Positions 20,961 to 32,103 of a stretch of 64,000 nt of DNA are shown in pieces. Positions within the stretch are counted from its first letter, which is position 1; each line of letters begins with the position of its first letter. The stretch is from Anniella stebbinsi. Its lineage: Eukaryota; Chordata; Lepidosauria; Squamata; Anniellidae. A model generated the notes under the pieces. That model saw nothing but the letters and a program-made list of their open reading frames with translations. It was not told the origin of the DNA and searched no databases. A program made the translations under genes and the position numbers. The stretch lies in the NCBI GenBank assembly GCA_029215795.1, contig JARDYH010000005.1, positions 9,952,001 to 10,016,000 on the forward strand, given 5' to 3'.

Positions 20961-22088
20961 TAAAGCGGATGGGTACGAACGACAATACGGATGAGGAAGA
21001 GGAGAGGCGGGTGGTGTGCCCCTCTCCTACAGAATCGATCGAGCGCACCAACAGGGCCTGGGCGAGAGTATGGGAGGATTCCGTCCCCTTTTCTTTTCAT
21101 GGGCGCTGCGGGAAGGGGGCGCTGGAGGCCGAACCTTTGGAGAGGGGAAGCGAGCAAAAAAGAGATCGGAGAAAGGAGGGGGGAAGGGTTGAGAGAATTT
21201 GGGAATTCCAGCCTGAGCCAGACAAGCTGACTCACGAGCCAGACACTGATCCAGCCACCACATTCACTGATTCCTTGCAAGCCGTAGAAAGGAAGGCGGC
21301 GCTGGAGCGAGGGAGACGGGCTTGTGGGAATGAATGGAGAAAGCGCCTTGCTTTGCTGCTGCGATCCCCCAGCTCCCCGCCGCTCTCACCTTTTTCAAAG
21401 CGGGGAATGGAAGGCCCCAGGCCCTATGGTATGGGAAGGGCCACGCCCCAGCAGAGATCTCGTCCCTGCTGCTTTTGGCCGGGAAGGAAGCTGAGATTTA
21501 CGCGCAAACCCCACGCGCCCCCCCTCCCGCCGAACTGCCCCATCCAGCTATACGGGAGAGAAAACGAAACTTGCCCAACTGGGGAGACAGACGTGAAGCT
21601 GAGGGAGTCAACCGTTTGGGTGGGTTCAGGGCCGATTGGCAGCCCCCACCCCAAACCTGGAAGGCGCCGGAGGAACACCACCGGGCTAGTAGGCGCACGT
21701 CTTCCGAATTCCTGCGCGATGAGGCCCCGCCGAATGGGAGCAGCCCCCTCGGCTCTCTGCGCCTCCTCCCCTCCAACCTCCGCACCCGGCCCAGCCCTGC
21801 GCCGAAAAAGAAAGTGTGTGTGGGGGGGAAATCTCAGAGTCCACCACCCCAGGCGATGGAAACTCGAGGGCGTGTATCTGTTTCTACCTGGCTGGGCCGG
21901 CCTGGTTGGCTCCAAGTTCTAAACGTGCAAAATCAAGAGACTCTTTATCTCCCCCCTTGCTCCCCGCCTCTCCATCTGCAAGACTGCGACAGGGCCAGTC
22001 TCATCTTGTCACCCACTTCCCTTCCAGGCTTTGCCTCTCTCAGGCGAACACACGCTCTATCAATCCACAGGACAGAGTTGCCTCCATC

Positions 22089-22238
22089 AGGGCCCTGCAG
22101 AGGGGGCCCAGTTGGCCCGGGGCCCACGATTTTGAGGGGGCCCTCGGACGAGGAGTTCTCCCTTATCTTATGCTACTGCTTCCATAGTGTAAGTGGCCCA
22201 TCGAGAAGTGAGGAGCCCGCCTTGCGGAAACAGCGCAA
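22089..22238 (+). repeat. Unclassified dispersed repeat D, copy 1
   Basis: It shares GCTTCCATAGTGTAAG, GGCCCATCGAGAAG and GCCCGCCTTGCGGAAACAGC with 49940-50075, in the same orientation. Differences in the last 50 bases are C/T transitions. The family is not recognised. Confidence 0.6.
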
Positions 22239-22423
22239 ATGAATGCGGTAGGGGCGCTCAGGACTGGAAGTCCTCCCAAACCCTGATTTCGCAACAGAGG
22301 CTTGGGGTGCAATCCTATGCAGATTTAGACAGAAAAAAAGCCCTACAACTCCCAGCATTCCCCAGCTAGTCTGTAAAAATAAAAAAGGAAATAACTTGCA
22401 GCATTTTAAAGACTAACTTTATG

Positions 22424-22655
22424 TAGGGTGACCATGTGAAACGGAGAACAGGACTCCTGTATCTTTAACAGTCGTATAGAAAAGGGAATGACCAGCTACA
22501 AAAGAGGGCAGGGCTCCTGCAGCTGTAACTGTGGTAATGAAGAGGGAATTTCACCAGGTGCTGCATGCATACAAATGACACCTGCTAGACTTCCCTTTTC
22601 TCTACAACTGTTAAAGATACAGGAGCCCTGTCCTTCTTTTCATGTGGTCTCCCTA
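22424..22655. mobile_element. hAT-like foldback MITE A, 232-bp variant
   Basis: It starts TAGGGTGACCATGTGAAACG and ends CATGTGGTCTCCCTA. The flanking octamers ACTTTATG and ACATCATG match at 6 of 8 bases, as a decayed target-site duplication would. It has a shorter centre than the 320-bp copies. Confidence 0.7.
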
Positions 22656-23139
22656 ACATCATGGCCATCAGTATTTGTGGACTACAGCCCACTTCATTAG
22701 ATGCACCTGATTTTCAGAGAGAGGGAAGCCCTTGGCAACTTTTCCTGCAAGAAGATTGGCTCAGCCCAAGAAAATTGGACTCGTGAGAAGCTGGCTTATA
22801 CTGAGTCAGATCGCTGCTCTATTTAGACAAGTGCTGTCTCCTCTGGGCAAAAGCTGCTCTGCTGAGGTACAGCCCCCACCTATGGGTGGCTTCTTCTCAT
22901 CATTGCTTCACCCTGCCCCCTTCACTCCCAATGCTAGTTAGAGTGATGCCAGGCACATCTTAGCCCGACTGGACTGGTTGGGTTTCTGCCACGTTCTTGC
23001 CCATCTATTGCCCTACCAGGAGGCAAGGTGGGAGGGCCATCTCAGGGGGCAGATCATGAAATCAGTCAGGGTGGTGAGAGGGGTGATGCACATATTACAT
23101 GACTATCCCATGGGCACAATTAACCAGGGAATTCCTTTG

Positions 23140-23460
23140 TGTACAAGTTCCGTTTGAACAGATGGGACCTCTGCCCAAATAGCGCTGTCATGCCCTTGCT
23201 TAGCTCCCGTTCATTTCAATGGAACTTGCGCAGGATTGCTTTCCCTGTAGATTGTGCTCCATGGTAATCAGTGGGGCAGGAACTGGGGGGGTTGGACTTT
23301 CCCCCAAAGCATGTTTGAGGCTGGCCTTGTACTCTGTGGGTTGTGAATCCAATGTTAGTCCTACTCAGAGAAGACCCATTGAAATGTATGGGACTTACCC
23401 TACCCCTGACTAACTTTGTTCCCATTCATTTCAGTGAGTCTACTCTGAGTAGGATTCATA
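23140..23460. repeat. Interspersed repeat with CCATTGAAATG-type core
   Basis: It contains TAGTCCTACTCAGAGAAGAC, CCATTGAAATGTATGGGACT and an inverted GAGTCTACTCTGAGTAGGAT. A related stretch is at 32690-32870. Boundaries are approximate. Confidence 0.45.
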
Positions 23461-24159
23461 CTGGATACTGTGCCCACTAAAGTGGCGCTGACACTCGTTT
23501 TGCATGCGCCTGGTCTTCTCACGGAGTTCAGTCTAACGTATTCTTTGCAGGGAGGAAATGCCTGGGCGTGGGGCAGCTCCGGTCCAGCATCCCACTCCGC
23601 TCCAATAGGATTTCCTCAGGACCAGGACAGGAGGATGCCTAAACGCCACCCCTGAGTTGTTGGCATGTAGCTAGCAAGGCAGGAGTTGTGGCTTGTGGAT
23701 CAGTTCAGCTACAGTAGTGGGAATATATAGCTAAAGAGCAGCAGAGAATGCCCTCTGCTGGCAAAGCACATACATAAGGGGGTGTGTGGGTGGGTGCATA
23801 CACACACACACACACATATTGCCCATCTCCTAGCTGTGTCCTACTCATTCCCCGCATACCCATGATTCAGCAAAGCTGCCGTGACCAACGACTTTGCAGA
23901 CGCAATACCAACCCCACCCAGACTTCCTGAGAACAGTTTTAAAATTTCTCATTCTGTAGCAGCTCCCGAGAGCCCCACCCTGAGACTTCCTCATCTGAAA
24001 GGACTTGGTGTGTGTGTGTGTGTAGGACAACGGAACAATGTGTGTGTTGGGTTGTGGTTGGGCAGAGGCGCCCTGCTAGAGAATATTGGTGGAGGAAGAG
24101 CTTAAATTCTGTGTTCTTAGAGGCTGTGGTAGGGCTCAAAAACTAGGCCCTCTAAACTG

Positions 24160-24290
24160 TGGGGTGGAGAATCCTCCAGGTATTGCTGGACTACAACTCC
24201 CATCTTCTCTGACCGTTGGCCATGCTAGCTGGGGCTGATTGGGGGGGGGGGGTTGAGTCGAATGACATCTGGACAGCCACAACTTCCCTG
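24160..24290. repeat. Palindromic squamate repeat, copy 13
   Basis: It carries TGGACTACAACTCCCATCTT followed by CCATGCTAGCTGGGGCTGAT and a G-run. The right arm is degraded. Confidence 0.55.
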
Positions 24291-24689
24291 CTCCTGCTCT
24301 AAACTTTGGCCCTCTTATTCCTCATTCTAGGTGTGTTGGAAGCTGGATGTAGTTATTCAGTGGCAGGGTGGTAGAGATGGGAGCGGGTCAAAGAACTCAA
24401 CACATGCTCAATGGCATTCTTCTTTATCATTTTCATTGCACATGTTCAAGGGGGGATTGAGCCTTGGTGTTGAATTGTAAACAGAGTAGAGTGATATAAT
24501 GGCTTGTGGAAGGGGGGAGAAGATGCAGAAGAGGACAGGGGGCACCTGCACCTTTGTGTAGAAGAAGGTATGTCAGCAGGTGTAGCTTGTCATGCAAGAT
24601 GCACCTGCTGAAATTCCCTCTTTTACCATCTACATAACCATTAAACCTACAGAAGCCCCGTCCATCCTCTTCTGCATCTGGACACCTTA

Positions 24690-24850
24690 ATCACAGCAGA
24701 AAGAGCCTGAGCTATGAATCAGGACGTCCCTACCACGTCCCTACCCTATGACTCAGCCACAAACTCACTAGGTGGGCTTAGGCAAGCCATTCATTCCTCT
24801 ACTTCTGTAATATGAGAGGGAGATACAATATTGGCCTACCCTACAGGGTT
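24690..24850 (+). repeat. Sauria-type SINE fragment
   Basis: AAACTCACTAGGTGGGCTTA precedes the core CCTACCCTACAGGGTTATTA. It is strongly diverged. Confidence 0.5.
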
Positions 24851-24902
24851 ATTATCAAGATTCCTGAGACAATGTGCCTGAAGTGCTTGGAACAGCCTAA
24901 AG

Positions 24903-25020
24903 CAGGGATGGGGAATGAGTGGCCCTCCAGATGTTGTTGAACTACAGTTCTCATCATCCCTGACCATTGGCCAGGCTGGCTGGGTCTGATGGTAGTTGCA
25001 GTTCAACAACATGTGGAGCG
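24903..25020. repeat. Palindromic squamate repeat, copy 14
   Basis: The arms CCAGATGTTGTTGAACTACA and TGCAGTTCAACAACATGTGG are inverted around CCATTGGCCAGGCTGGCTGG. Confidence 0.7.
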
Positions 25021-25170
25021 CTATATGCTCTGGAATGAAAACAAGAGAGCCAGAGAGCAAGCAGCTGGGCAGGGAAAAGGATGCGTGGTTGCCCTCTGCT
25101 GGTCTGCCTAGGAATTGTTATAGTTTGCTTACCTCCCTCTCTGGTCTCCAACACTCTCAATGCCTTTGGG

Positions 25171-25507
25171 TGCCTCTACAAGAGTGATTTAAAGCTCTTT
25201 CAAAGTGCATTACCGATTTTACCTCCACATGAATGGAGTGCAAATCCGTTAAGGCGCTTTTTCTGTCCGATTATGCACATGATCGAATGCGCGTTAACTA
25301 GCGAGTTTTAATTTACCGCGGGAGTTAAAGCGCCTTATGACCATGTAAACATGCAATTCTCTGCATTTAAACACCTTTAAAACGCGTTTCATACAACCGG
25401 TAATGTGCTTCACCGTCTCCCGTGTATAGGGATTAGGCATAAAAGCGATTGCGAGAAGATGTGCATAATCGGCCAACCGGGCTTCAAACCAAATTCTTGT
25501 AGAGGGG
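25171..25507. mobile_element. Inverted-ended element C, copy 1 (337 bp)
   Basis: The left end TGCCTCTACAAGAGTGATTT is mirrored by the right end AATTCTTGTAGAGGG. The direct repeat GCCTTTGGG flanks it at 25162-25170 and 25508-25516, which fits an 8-9 bp target-site duplication. A second copy lies at 53414-53764. It has no ORF. Confidence 0.7.
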
Positions 25508-25656
25508 GCCTTTGGGGGGGGGGGGGACCTGCCTGTGAGTTAAAATCCACACACAGCCTCTTTGCTGGCAAAGCTTTTAACGTGAGATGTGACAGGCCTC
25601 AAGCCTTTGCAGAAGCCATCGTCAGGATAGCACTTAGCATTGATAAAGCACGGCCT

Positions 25657-25758
25657 CACCCAGCCTGGCACTCTCCAGATGTGTTGGACCTGCTGGCTGG
25701 GGATGGCGGGAGTTGTAGTCCAACACATTTTGAGGGCACCAGGCTGGGGGGGGGGGGC
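25657..25758. repeat. Palindromic squamate repeat, copy 15
   Basis: The left arm is CCTGGCACTCTCCAGATGTG and the right arm GAGTTGTAGTCCAACACATT, then GCACCAGGCTGGGG and a G-run. Confidence 0.6.
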
Positions 25759-25980
25759 TGATCTAGCATATAGGTTAAGTGTTGAAAGTGCATCACATAT
25801 GACAATTCAGTGAGCCTGCCAAGGTAAGCCAATATTATTATCGCTATATTGCATATGCAAGAACGTAGAAAATAATGTGGGGGGGGGAGGGCGGCAGTGG
25901 AGTTATGCTACAACAGTAGTTACTGAGCTCCTATGAAGGAAACTGCAGAAATAAACGAGCAAATATACAGAAGAAAAGTC

Positions 25981-26034
25981 CTACAACTCCCAGCATGCCC
26001 CAGTCAGCTGACTGGGGCATGCTGGGAGTTGTAG
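25981..26034. repeat. Perfect 54-bp palindrome with two ZNF143-like motifs
   Basis: CTACAACTCCCAGCATGCCC is followed, across the centre CAGTCAGCTGACTG, by its exact complement. Each arm contains CTACAACTCCCAGCATGC, which matches the vertebrate ZNF143/STAF binding consensus. Imperfect pairing continues into the flanks. Half-copies exist at 7941, 22341 and 47749. Confidence 0.85.
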
Positions 26035-27111
26035 CTCTTTTTTCTGCCTAAACATGCATAGAATTGCACCCTTCTTTAATTACTGATAAAACATGCCCAA
26101 GCACTTAAATAAATAGCATTATGCTCCGTTCTGTTTTGTCATTTACCAATTTGCACATGCATGCACTCATACGCACACACATGGGGAGGGGGAGGAAAGA
26201 TTGTATTTTGTCATTAGTGATGTCACAGGCAATGTCCAGTAGGATCCTCTGGTAGTCATGCAAAACTGTAGCACAAAGCTTTAACAATGTAGCACAGATT
26301 GCACTTCAGGGGAAGGGGACATTTCCAATTCTAGCAGGTACTTCTGAAAGCCTGCCAACTAGTTTTGTCAGTGATGGCCGCAGTGGGGAGGAAGAGGAGA
26401 TAAAAATGTGCCTCAGGCCCAGTATGTGGAGGACCAAGTTCCATGTCTCTGACATGTATGAGAGTAAGCGCGAACGTTAAGCATTTTTCTCTTGTGTAGG
26501 GCTGGCCATGTGCACTTGTCATGAGAATAGACATTTCACACTTTCTATTTTGAATGTGGAAAGGGGGGAGATACAAGTTTAAAGCAGCAAAATGCACACA
26601 TGGTGCTGTCAAACTGTGAATGGCACATACCCACTGAAATTGGCTGTTTCCCCTGTAATCATAGAAGCAGCAATCAAGAAAAGATCGGGCTCCGTTTTTT
26701 TGCTTATTACTGGAAAACCTGGCCACGTACACCGTTTGCAGTGGAATTCCCCTATGCAAGGGTGTTGGAGGAAGGTACATCCATCCATGCTTATGCACTT
26801 ATAGTGATGGTGTTTGCATCAGGTGCGCACACACAAATGTGTACATTACAGTAGCCAGAAGGATAATCAATGCACCCCAATCACTGCAGTTCATGCCATT
26901 AGACTGGGGTTCAGCAGGGTTAAGGCGCTGGCAGGTGGTTCTGCCATTGGCTTCAGAGCTCTATGGTGACCAGCAAAACACTGACTCTCTGCTAGCAAAG
27001 TGTCCAAGATTAAGACAGAAGGAGGGAACACCATCTTGTAAAGTAGTGTATTACATCTTGGGGGCATGTTGTACATTTTTAGACACTGTATCCCTGAAGG
27101 AACTCTATCTA

Positions 27112-27232
27112 GGTCAGCCTTCCCCAACCTGGTGCCCTCCAGGTTTTTGGACTACAACACCCATCATCCCTGACCATGCTGGTGAGGCTGATGAGAGTTG
27201 AAGTCAGAAAAACATCTAGAATGCAGGAATCC
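27112..27232. repeat. Palindromic squamate repeat, copy 16
   Basis: It starts GTCAGCCTTCCCCAACCTGG, holds TGGACTACAACACCCATCAT and returns as GATGAGAGTTGAAGTCAGAA. Confidence 0.65.
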
Positions 27233-27235
27233 ACC

Positions 27236-28175
27236 TTAAAGCATGCCTGACAGATGGTTGTCCAGCTGCCTCTTGAATGCCTCTAGTGTGGGAGAGCCCA
27301 CCACCTCCCTAAGTAATTGGTTCCATTGTCGTACTGCTCTAACAGTCAGGAAGTTTTTCCTGATGTCCATACAGAATCTGGCTTCCTATCACTTGAGTCC
27401 ATTATTCCATATCCTGCACTCTGGGTTGATCAAGAAGAGATCCTGGCCCTCCTCCGTGTGACAACCTTTAAAGTATTTGAAGAGTGCTATCATGTCTCCC
27501 CTCAATCTTCTCTTCTCCTGGCTAAATATGCCCAGCTCTTTCAGTCTCTCCTCATAGGGCTTTGTTTCCAGAACTGGGCACAATACTCAAGATGGGGCCT
27601 AACCAGTGCCGAATAGAGGGGAACCAGTACCTCACGCAATTTGGAAGCTATACTTCTATTAATGCAGCCCAAAATAGCATTTGCTTTTTTTGCAGCTACA
27701 TCACCCTGTTGGCTCATATTCAGCTTGTGATCTACAACAATTTCAAGATCCTTCTCACTCGTCGTATTGCTGAGCCAAGTATCCCCCATCTTGTAACTGT
27801 GCATTTGGTTTCTTTTTCCTAGGAGTGGAACTTGGCATTTATCCCTATGAAATTTCATTTTGTTGTTTTCAGACCAGTGCTCCAGCCTATCAAGATCACT
27901 TTGGAGTTTGTTTCTGTCTTCCAGGGTATTAGCAATCTCACCCAATTTTGTGTCGTCTGCAAGTCTAATAAGCATTCCCTGCACCTCCTCGTCCAAATCA
28001 TTAATGAAAAATGTTGAAGAGCACTGGGCCCAGGACTGAGCCCTGCGGTACCCCGCTTGTTACCTCCCTCCAGTTTGAGAAAGGGCATCAGGCTGCAGAA
28101 GGCCTCAGAAACTGGCCAGGTGGTGCAGCATCTGCCTGGGATACTTCCCGGTGCACCCTTTATGTTCCCAGGTCC
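27236..28175 (-). pseudogene. CR1 LINE reverse-transcriptase remnant
   Basis: On the minus strand the frames encode a CR1 RT C-terminal half: a DLDEEVQGMLIRLADDTKL segment with the ADD catalytic core, ENNKMKFHRDKC, YSALVRPHLEYCAQFW, then ERLKELGIFSQEKRRLRGDM and ALFKYFKGCHTEEG. It is broken by at least two frameshifts and has no 5' half, so it is inactive. The hAT-like element at 28184 begins just beyond its upstream edge. Confidence 0.85.
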
Positions 28176-28183
28176 GCTCAAGA

Positions 28184-28503
28184 TAGGGTGACCAGATAAA
28201 ATCCAGGTCAGGGCTCACGTAACTTTAACAGTTGTAGAGCAAAGGGAATTTCAGCCAGTGTCATTTGTATGCAATTAGTTCCTGTTGAAATTCCCTCTTC
28301 ATCACAACAGTTAAAGTTGCAGGGGCCCTGCCTTCTTTTGTATCTGGTCACTCTAGTATAGTGCCTGCAACTTTAACTGTTGTGATAAAGAGGGAATTTC
28401 ACTAGGAACTAATGGCATACAAATGACACTGGCTGAAATTCCCTTTTCTCTACAACTGTTAAAGTTACAGGAGCCCTGACCTGGATTTTATCTGGTCACC
28501 CTA
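28184..28503. mobile_element. hAT-like foldback MITE A, 320 bp, with perfect 8-bp TSD
   Basis: The ends are TAGGGTGACCAGATAAAATC and the inverted GGTCACCCTA. GCTCAAGA occurs directly on both sides (28176-28183 and 28504-28511). Length and internal order equal the copy at 10243-10562, showing a fixed 320-bp subfamily. Confidence 0.88.
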
Positions 28504-28585
28504 GCTCAAGACTATTTCCTGCCGCAAGTAGTGGAGCCGCCCATGCAGCCTAAGAGGGGCAGCCCAGCCCCATTCACAAAGCAGC

Positions 28586-28682
28586 CTTCCCAAACCCAGC
28601 ATTCTTCAAGTCCCAGTATCCCCAGCTGGTATGGGAGTTGTAGTCCAACACCTCCGGAGGACACCTGGTTTGGGGAGGCTGC
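28586..28682. repeat. Palindromic squamate repeat, copy 17
   Basis: The left arm is AGCCTTCCCAAACCCAGCAT and the right arm GGGAGTTGTAGTCCAACACC, then CTGGTTTGGGGAGGCTGC. Confidence 0.6.
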
Positions 28683-29056
28683 TGCAGAGGGGTGCACAGT
28701 ATGAGGGCTGAGCCCCAGCACCTTTCTTAACTCAAGAAAGTCTTAAGGTGTCCCCTGGGACCCCGCGCAGCCTCCTTGGAACCCATAAAAATGCTGCCAC
28801 CACAAGCGGCGGTTCAGCTTACATGTTTCTGTTGGGCTGGCTGTGGGATGTCCAGGTTTGGTATGCGGGTGATATTGTGAATGGGATGCTTTCAGCTGAA
28901 AGTAGTGATGATGAAAGGGCGGGGTGGTGGTGGTGGTGCTGAACCTCTTTCAGCCTTAGGGCTGCATTCTATTTTGGAGAAGCTCGGGGGCGGGTGCATT
29001 AGAGTGGTGGGCGGGGCTGAAGGCAAAAGGGGGTGTGGCCAAAATACTGAGACCTT

Positions 29057-29494
29057 TATCACAAGGGCGGTTTGATCCACACCTGACGTGACTTTGATCC
29101 AATTCTTTCACATGACGTCGTACCCCTGGCGCTGCTCTCACGCCCCGAGTGCTCCTTTTTTCCCCTTCCTGAATGGGGATTGTCTGTTTTCTCCCCTCCT
29201 CCTCCGGCTTGGCTTAGCTGAGGTATCGGAGCAAAACCGACCACGTGTGATCAAAAGGCTACACTCGCATAGGAAACGGAGGGGGAACCCGCATAAGCAA
29301 ACCGGGTAGGTGTGATAAAGGCTTGAACTTGCCTGAAACGAACTTTGTCTGTTCAGGGTTAAATAGAAACAGAAACTAGAAACGGAGCACTCCGGGAGCG
29401 AAAACAGTGCTAGGGGGACTACGTCATGCAAGTCCCTCGCTGACGATGTGGATCAAAGTCCCGGTGAATGTGCTTAAAGCCGTGAGCATGATAA
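29057..29494. mobile_element. Foldback element B, copy 1 (about 440 bp)
   Basis: The arms pair ATGACGTCGTACCCCTGGCG and CCCGAGTGCTCC on the left with the complements of GGAGCACTCCGGGAGCG and GACTACGTCATGCAAG on the right. ACTTTGATCCA occurs in both arms. It is related to 49424-49610. The loop is about 200 bp with no ORF. Confidence 0.65.
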
Positions 29495-30571
29495 CAGCCT
29501 AAGCCTTAGGTGATGCATTTCATTTAGAATGGGGGGGGGGGGACATGCAAAAGTCAGGAGATCACCAAATGGTTGGTGGTTGGGGGAAAGGGGGGGCAGA
29601 GTAAGGAGGTGTGGCCATCTGGGGAACCCGAAAGGGCCTTCCTGAGACTGCAGGAGAGCTGGATTTGGCCCCTGGACTTGCAGTTCTGCACCCCTGCATA
29701 AGGCTTAGTGAGTGGCTGATTTGGGGCGTCAAGAAAAGGCGGTAAATTGATATTTAATTTATTATTGGTGGGTGGGTGCTTTACTGTTAGGGAAGGGGAG
29801 AGGTGCTTGTTGCTGGATCTCCTGCCTCAAGTGCCAAAATAATTTGGCTGTCCTGGGTACTCTGCACCTTGACTTGTGGGAGACGGGTAACCATTTGCTA
29901 CTCCACCTCTGTCAGCCAAACAACCTGGGCTGCCTCTGCAGCAGAGACTGGGGGGAATGGGTGGTTTCCAGGCAGCAACGGAAGGCTAAGCCAGAGGCAC
30001 AAAAAGAAGCAATTAACAGGGACCAATGTCCCCAAACAAATTGCTAAATATTCCTGGATTCTTCCCCACACACCCAACCCAAAGAGTCACGGATCATCCG
30101 TTCTGATCCGTAGAGCTCCTCACTGAACAGTCGCTTTGATAAATAACGATGTTGCCTTGTGCTGCAGAAAAAGGAATGTTAAGCAGCCCCTTCTTTTTCT
30201 CTTTGACCTTTGGGAAACCCAGAAAACAGGTTTCTATGGAAAAGGTGGGGGGTGGGGGTGTTAGTGAAAGAGAGGGATGCACTTCCAAGGCTCAGTCAAT
30301 AGATGGTACTCTTGCCTCCCTTCCCAAATCCACACCCCCACCTCTTTCCGCCACTCCTCCTCCTTCAAGCAGCACAGGAGAACTCCCAGCCTAGGGACCC
30401 GGCTTCATATTTTCCCCTTATTTGGAGAGCTTCATTTCCTTGGGTTTTTAAAATAACCAGACGGACCCTCCCCAGGGCCCTGGGGGATGGGGAGATACAG
30501 CAGTGGGCTCCGAATCAGCACCGAGGGGCGTCAACATAAGGAGGGAGCCTTCGGGAGGCGATGGAAATGGC

Positions 30572-30630
30572 GTGTGTGTGTGTGTGTGTCGCAGGAGCAC
30601 GGCAGCAGTGTGGTGGTGGTGGTGGTGGTA
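30572..30630. repeat. (GT)n and (GTG)n simple repeats
   Basis: A GT tract at about 30572-30590 is followed by a GTG trinucleotide tract at about 30610-30630. Confidence 0.85.
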
Positions 30631-30761
30631 GCGGTGAGGTGCTGGATTGGCAGGGGGTGCGGGGTTGGGGGTATCAGAGCAAGGAGAGACCCAGCCATAA
30701 GGAATGAATGCCGAAGCAAAGACGGTGGCCCGGTTCCTGGTTCTGCTGTGAGAACCGCCTT

Positions 30762-30876
30762 CCCCATCTGGGTGCTCTCAAGATGTTTTGGACTACAACT
30801 CCCATCATCCCTTGCCAGTGGGGCTGATGGGGGCTGTAATCCAAAACATCTGGAGGGTGCCATGTTGGGGAAGGTT
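30762..30876. repeat. Palindromic squamate repeat, copy 18
   Basis: CCTTCCCCATCTGGGTGCTC is mirrored by GGGTGCCATGTTGGGGAAGG. TTGGACTACAACTCCCATCA is intact. Confidence 0.7.
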
Positions 30877-31611
30877 GTGCTATAAAAACCAACTCCTGGT
30901 ACTCTGTGTTACCTAACCTGGAATAAGTATCCCACCCCCGATTCTGTATTCATCTCAAGGCTTATACTTGCCTTATAAGTATACACTGAATGGGTGAGAG
31001 GAATGTGTGTGTAATTTATAATCTTGCCAATCTTTAATTGCCTTGGTTGTGAGCATGGGTAGCATAGTTAACAGGCATGATGTGCTGGCTGAGCTGCATT
31101 GCGGCCTTGAGGGATGCAGCCCTGGGGAGAAAGGGTTAGGGGTTCCCACTTCCTGACACAGCTAAGGTCCTTTCACACAACCATTTTGAGCAAACAGTGG
31201 CCATGGATTTTAGTCTACCAGTACTGACTTACTCCTACACTGCTTGGTTACGTAAAAGCTGGCTGCTGCCCTTCTGCCCACCAGCCACAGGCAGAGGGGT
31301 AAACCTGGATCAGGTTTTTGAGCAGCTGGGACTAAAACCGCAGGGGAGGTGGGCCTAGCATGAGGTAATATGAGGGAACTGCCTCAGGAGGTGAATTCTG
31401 GGGGGCAGAGGCAAAGGTCACAATTAAAACAGCAACAAAATGTCAAGTATTTCATTATTATTGCTATTATATTTTGACCATCCTGGGAGGAGGTGGGCAT
31501 TTAGTTTCTGTCTCAGGTACCAAAACGGCTTGGACTACCTCTGCCAGAAGCGGCGCCAGCATGAGGCAAAGTGAGGTGGCTGTCTGAGGGGGTGGCTTTC
31601 GGGTTCCCCCC

Positions 31612-31765
31612 CTCTCATTTATTTTCACAACTACCCGGTGAGGTGAGTAGGCTAGGCTGAGAGGCAGTGGCCATCCCAAGATCATCTCATAAGTTTTCTG
31701 GCTGTGGGGATTTGAACCTGGGTCTCATTGGTGTAAAGTGTCAGGCTACAATCTGCTTTTTTGAA
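31612..31765 (-). repeat. Sauria-type SINE fragment
   Basis: The reverse complement has a B-box-like AGACCCAGGTTCAAATCC, then CTCTCAGCCTAGCCTACTCA. It is diverged. Confidence 0.6.
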
Positions 31766-31829
31766 CCTGGGGCCCCCCAAATAGGTTGGACTGAAATTTG
31801 GGGAAGGCCACTTTTCACCATACAGGATC

Positions 31830-31830
<1 letters not shown>

Positions 31831-31860
<30 letters not shown>
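31831..31860. repeat. (CT)n microsatellite
   Basis: This is an uninterrupted CT tract of about 30 bp. Confidence 0.9.
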
Positions 31861-31864
<4 letters not shown>

Positions 31865-32103
31865 TTTACACATGGCATAGAGCTGAATCTGTGAGGTCTC
31901 TGAATATATCCAATAAAGTTCTAACACATCACAAAGACCCAGCACTGAGGATGTACCTCTTCCATCTATCCTAATCTGCAATACCCTCCTAAATTTTTAA
32001 ACTTGCTAGAAGCTACTATCACTAGGACAGCATCATTCAGAGCGGGTTCCAGACAGGATCACTCCATGCCTGCTCTATGACTTTTCTTAAGCACATCCCT
32101 GTG

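Larger units (their letters stand above)
18860..22240. promoter_or_regulatory. CpG-rich region around FLNA coding exon 2
   Basis: GC content and CpG words (GCGC, CCGG, CGCG) rise sharply around exon 2 and for about 2 kb upstream. It may act as an FLNA promoter or as an intragenic island. A possible minus-strand donor, GAAAAAG|GTGAGAGCGG, lies after position 21390, so a non-coding first exon could sit above it. This competes with the 35-kb island as the site of exon 1. Confidence 0.55.
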
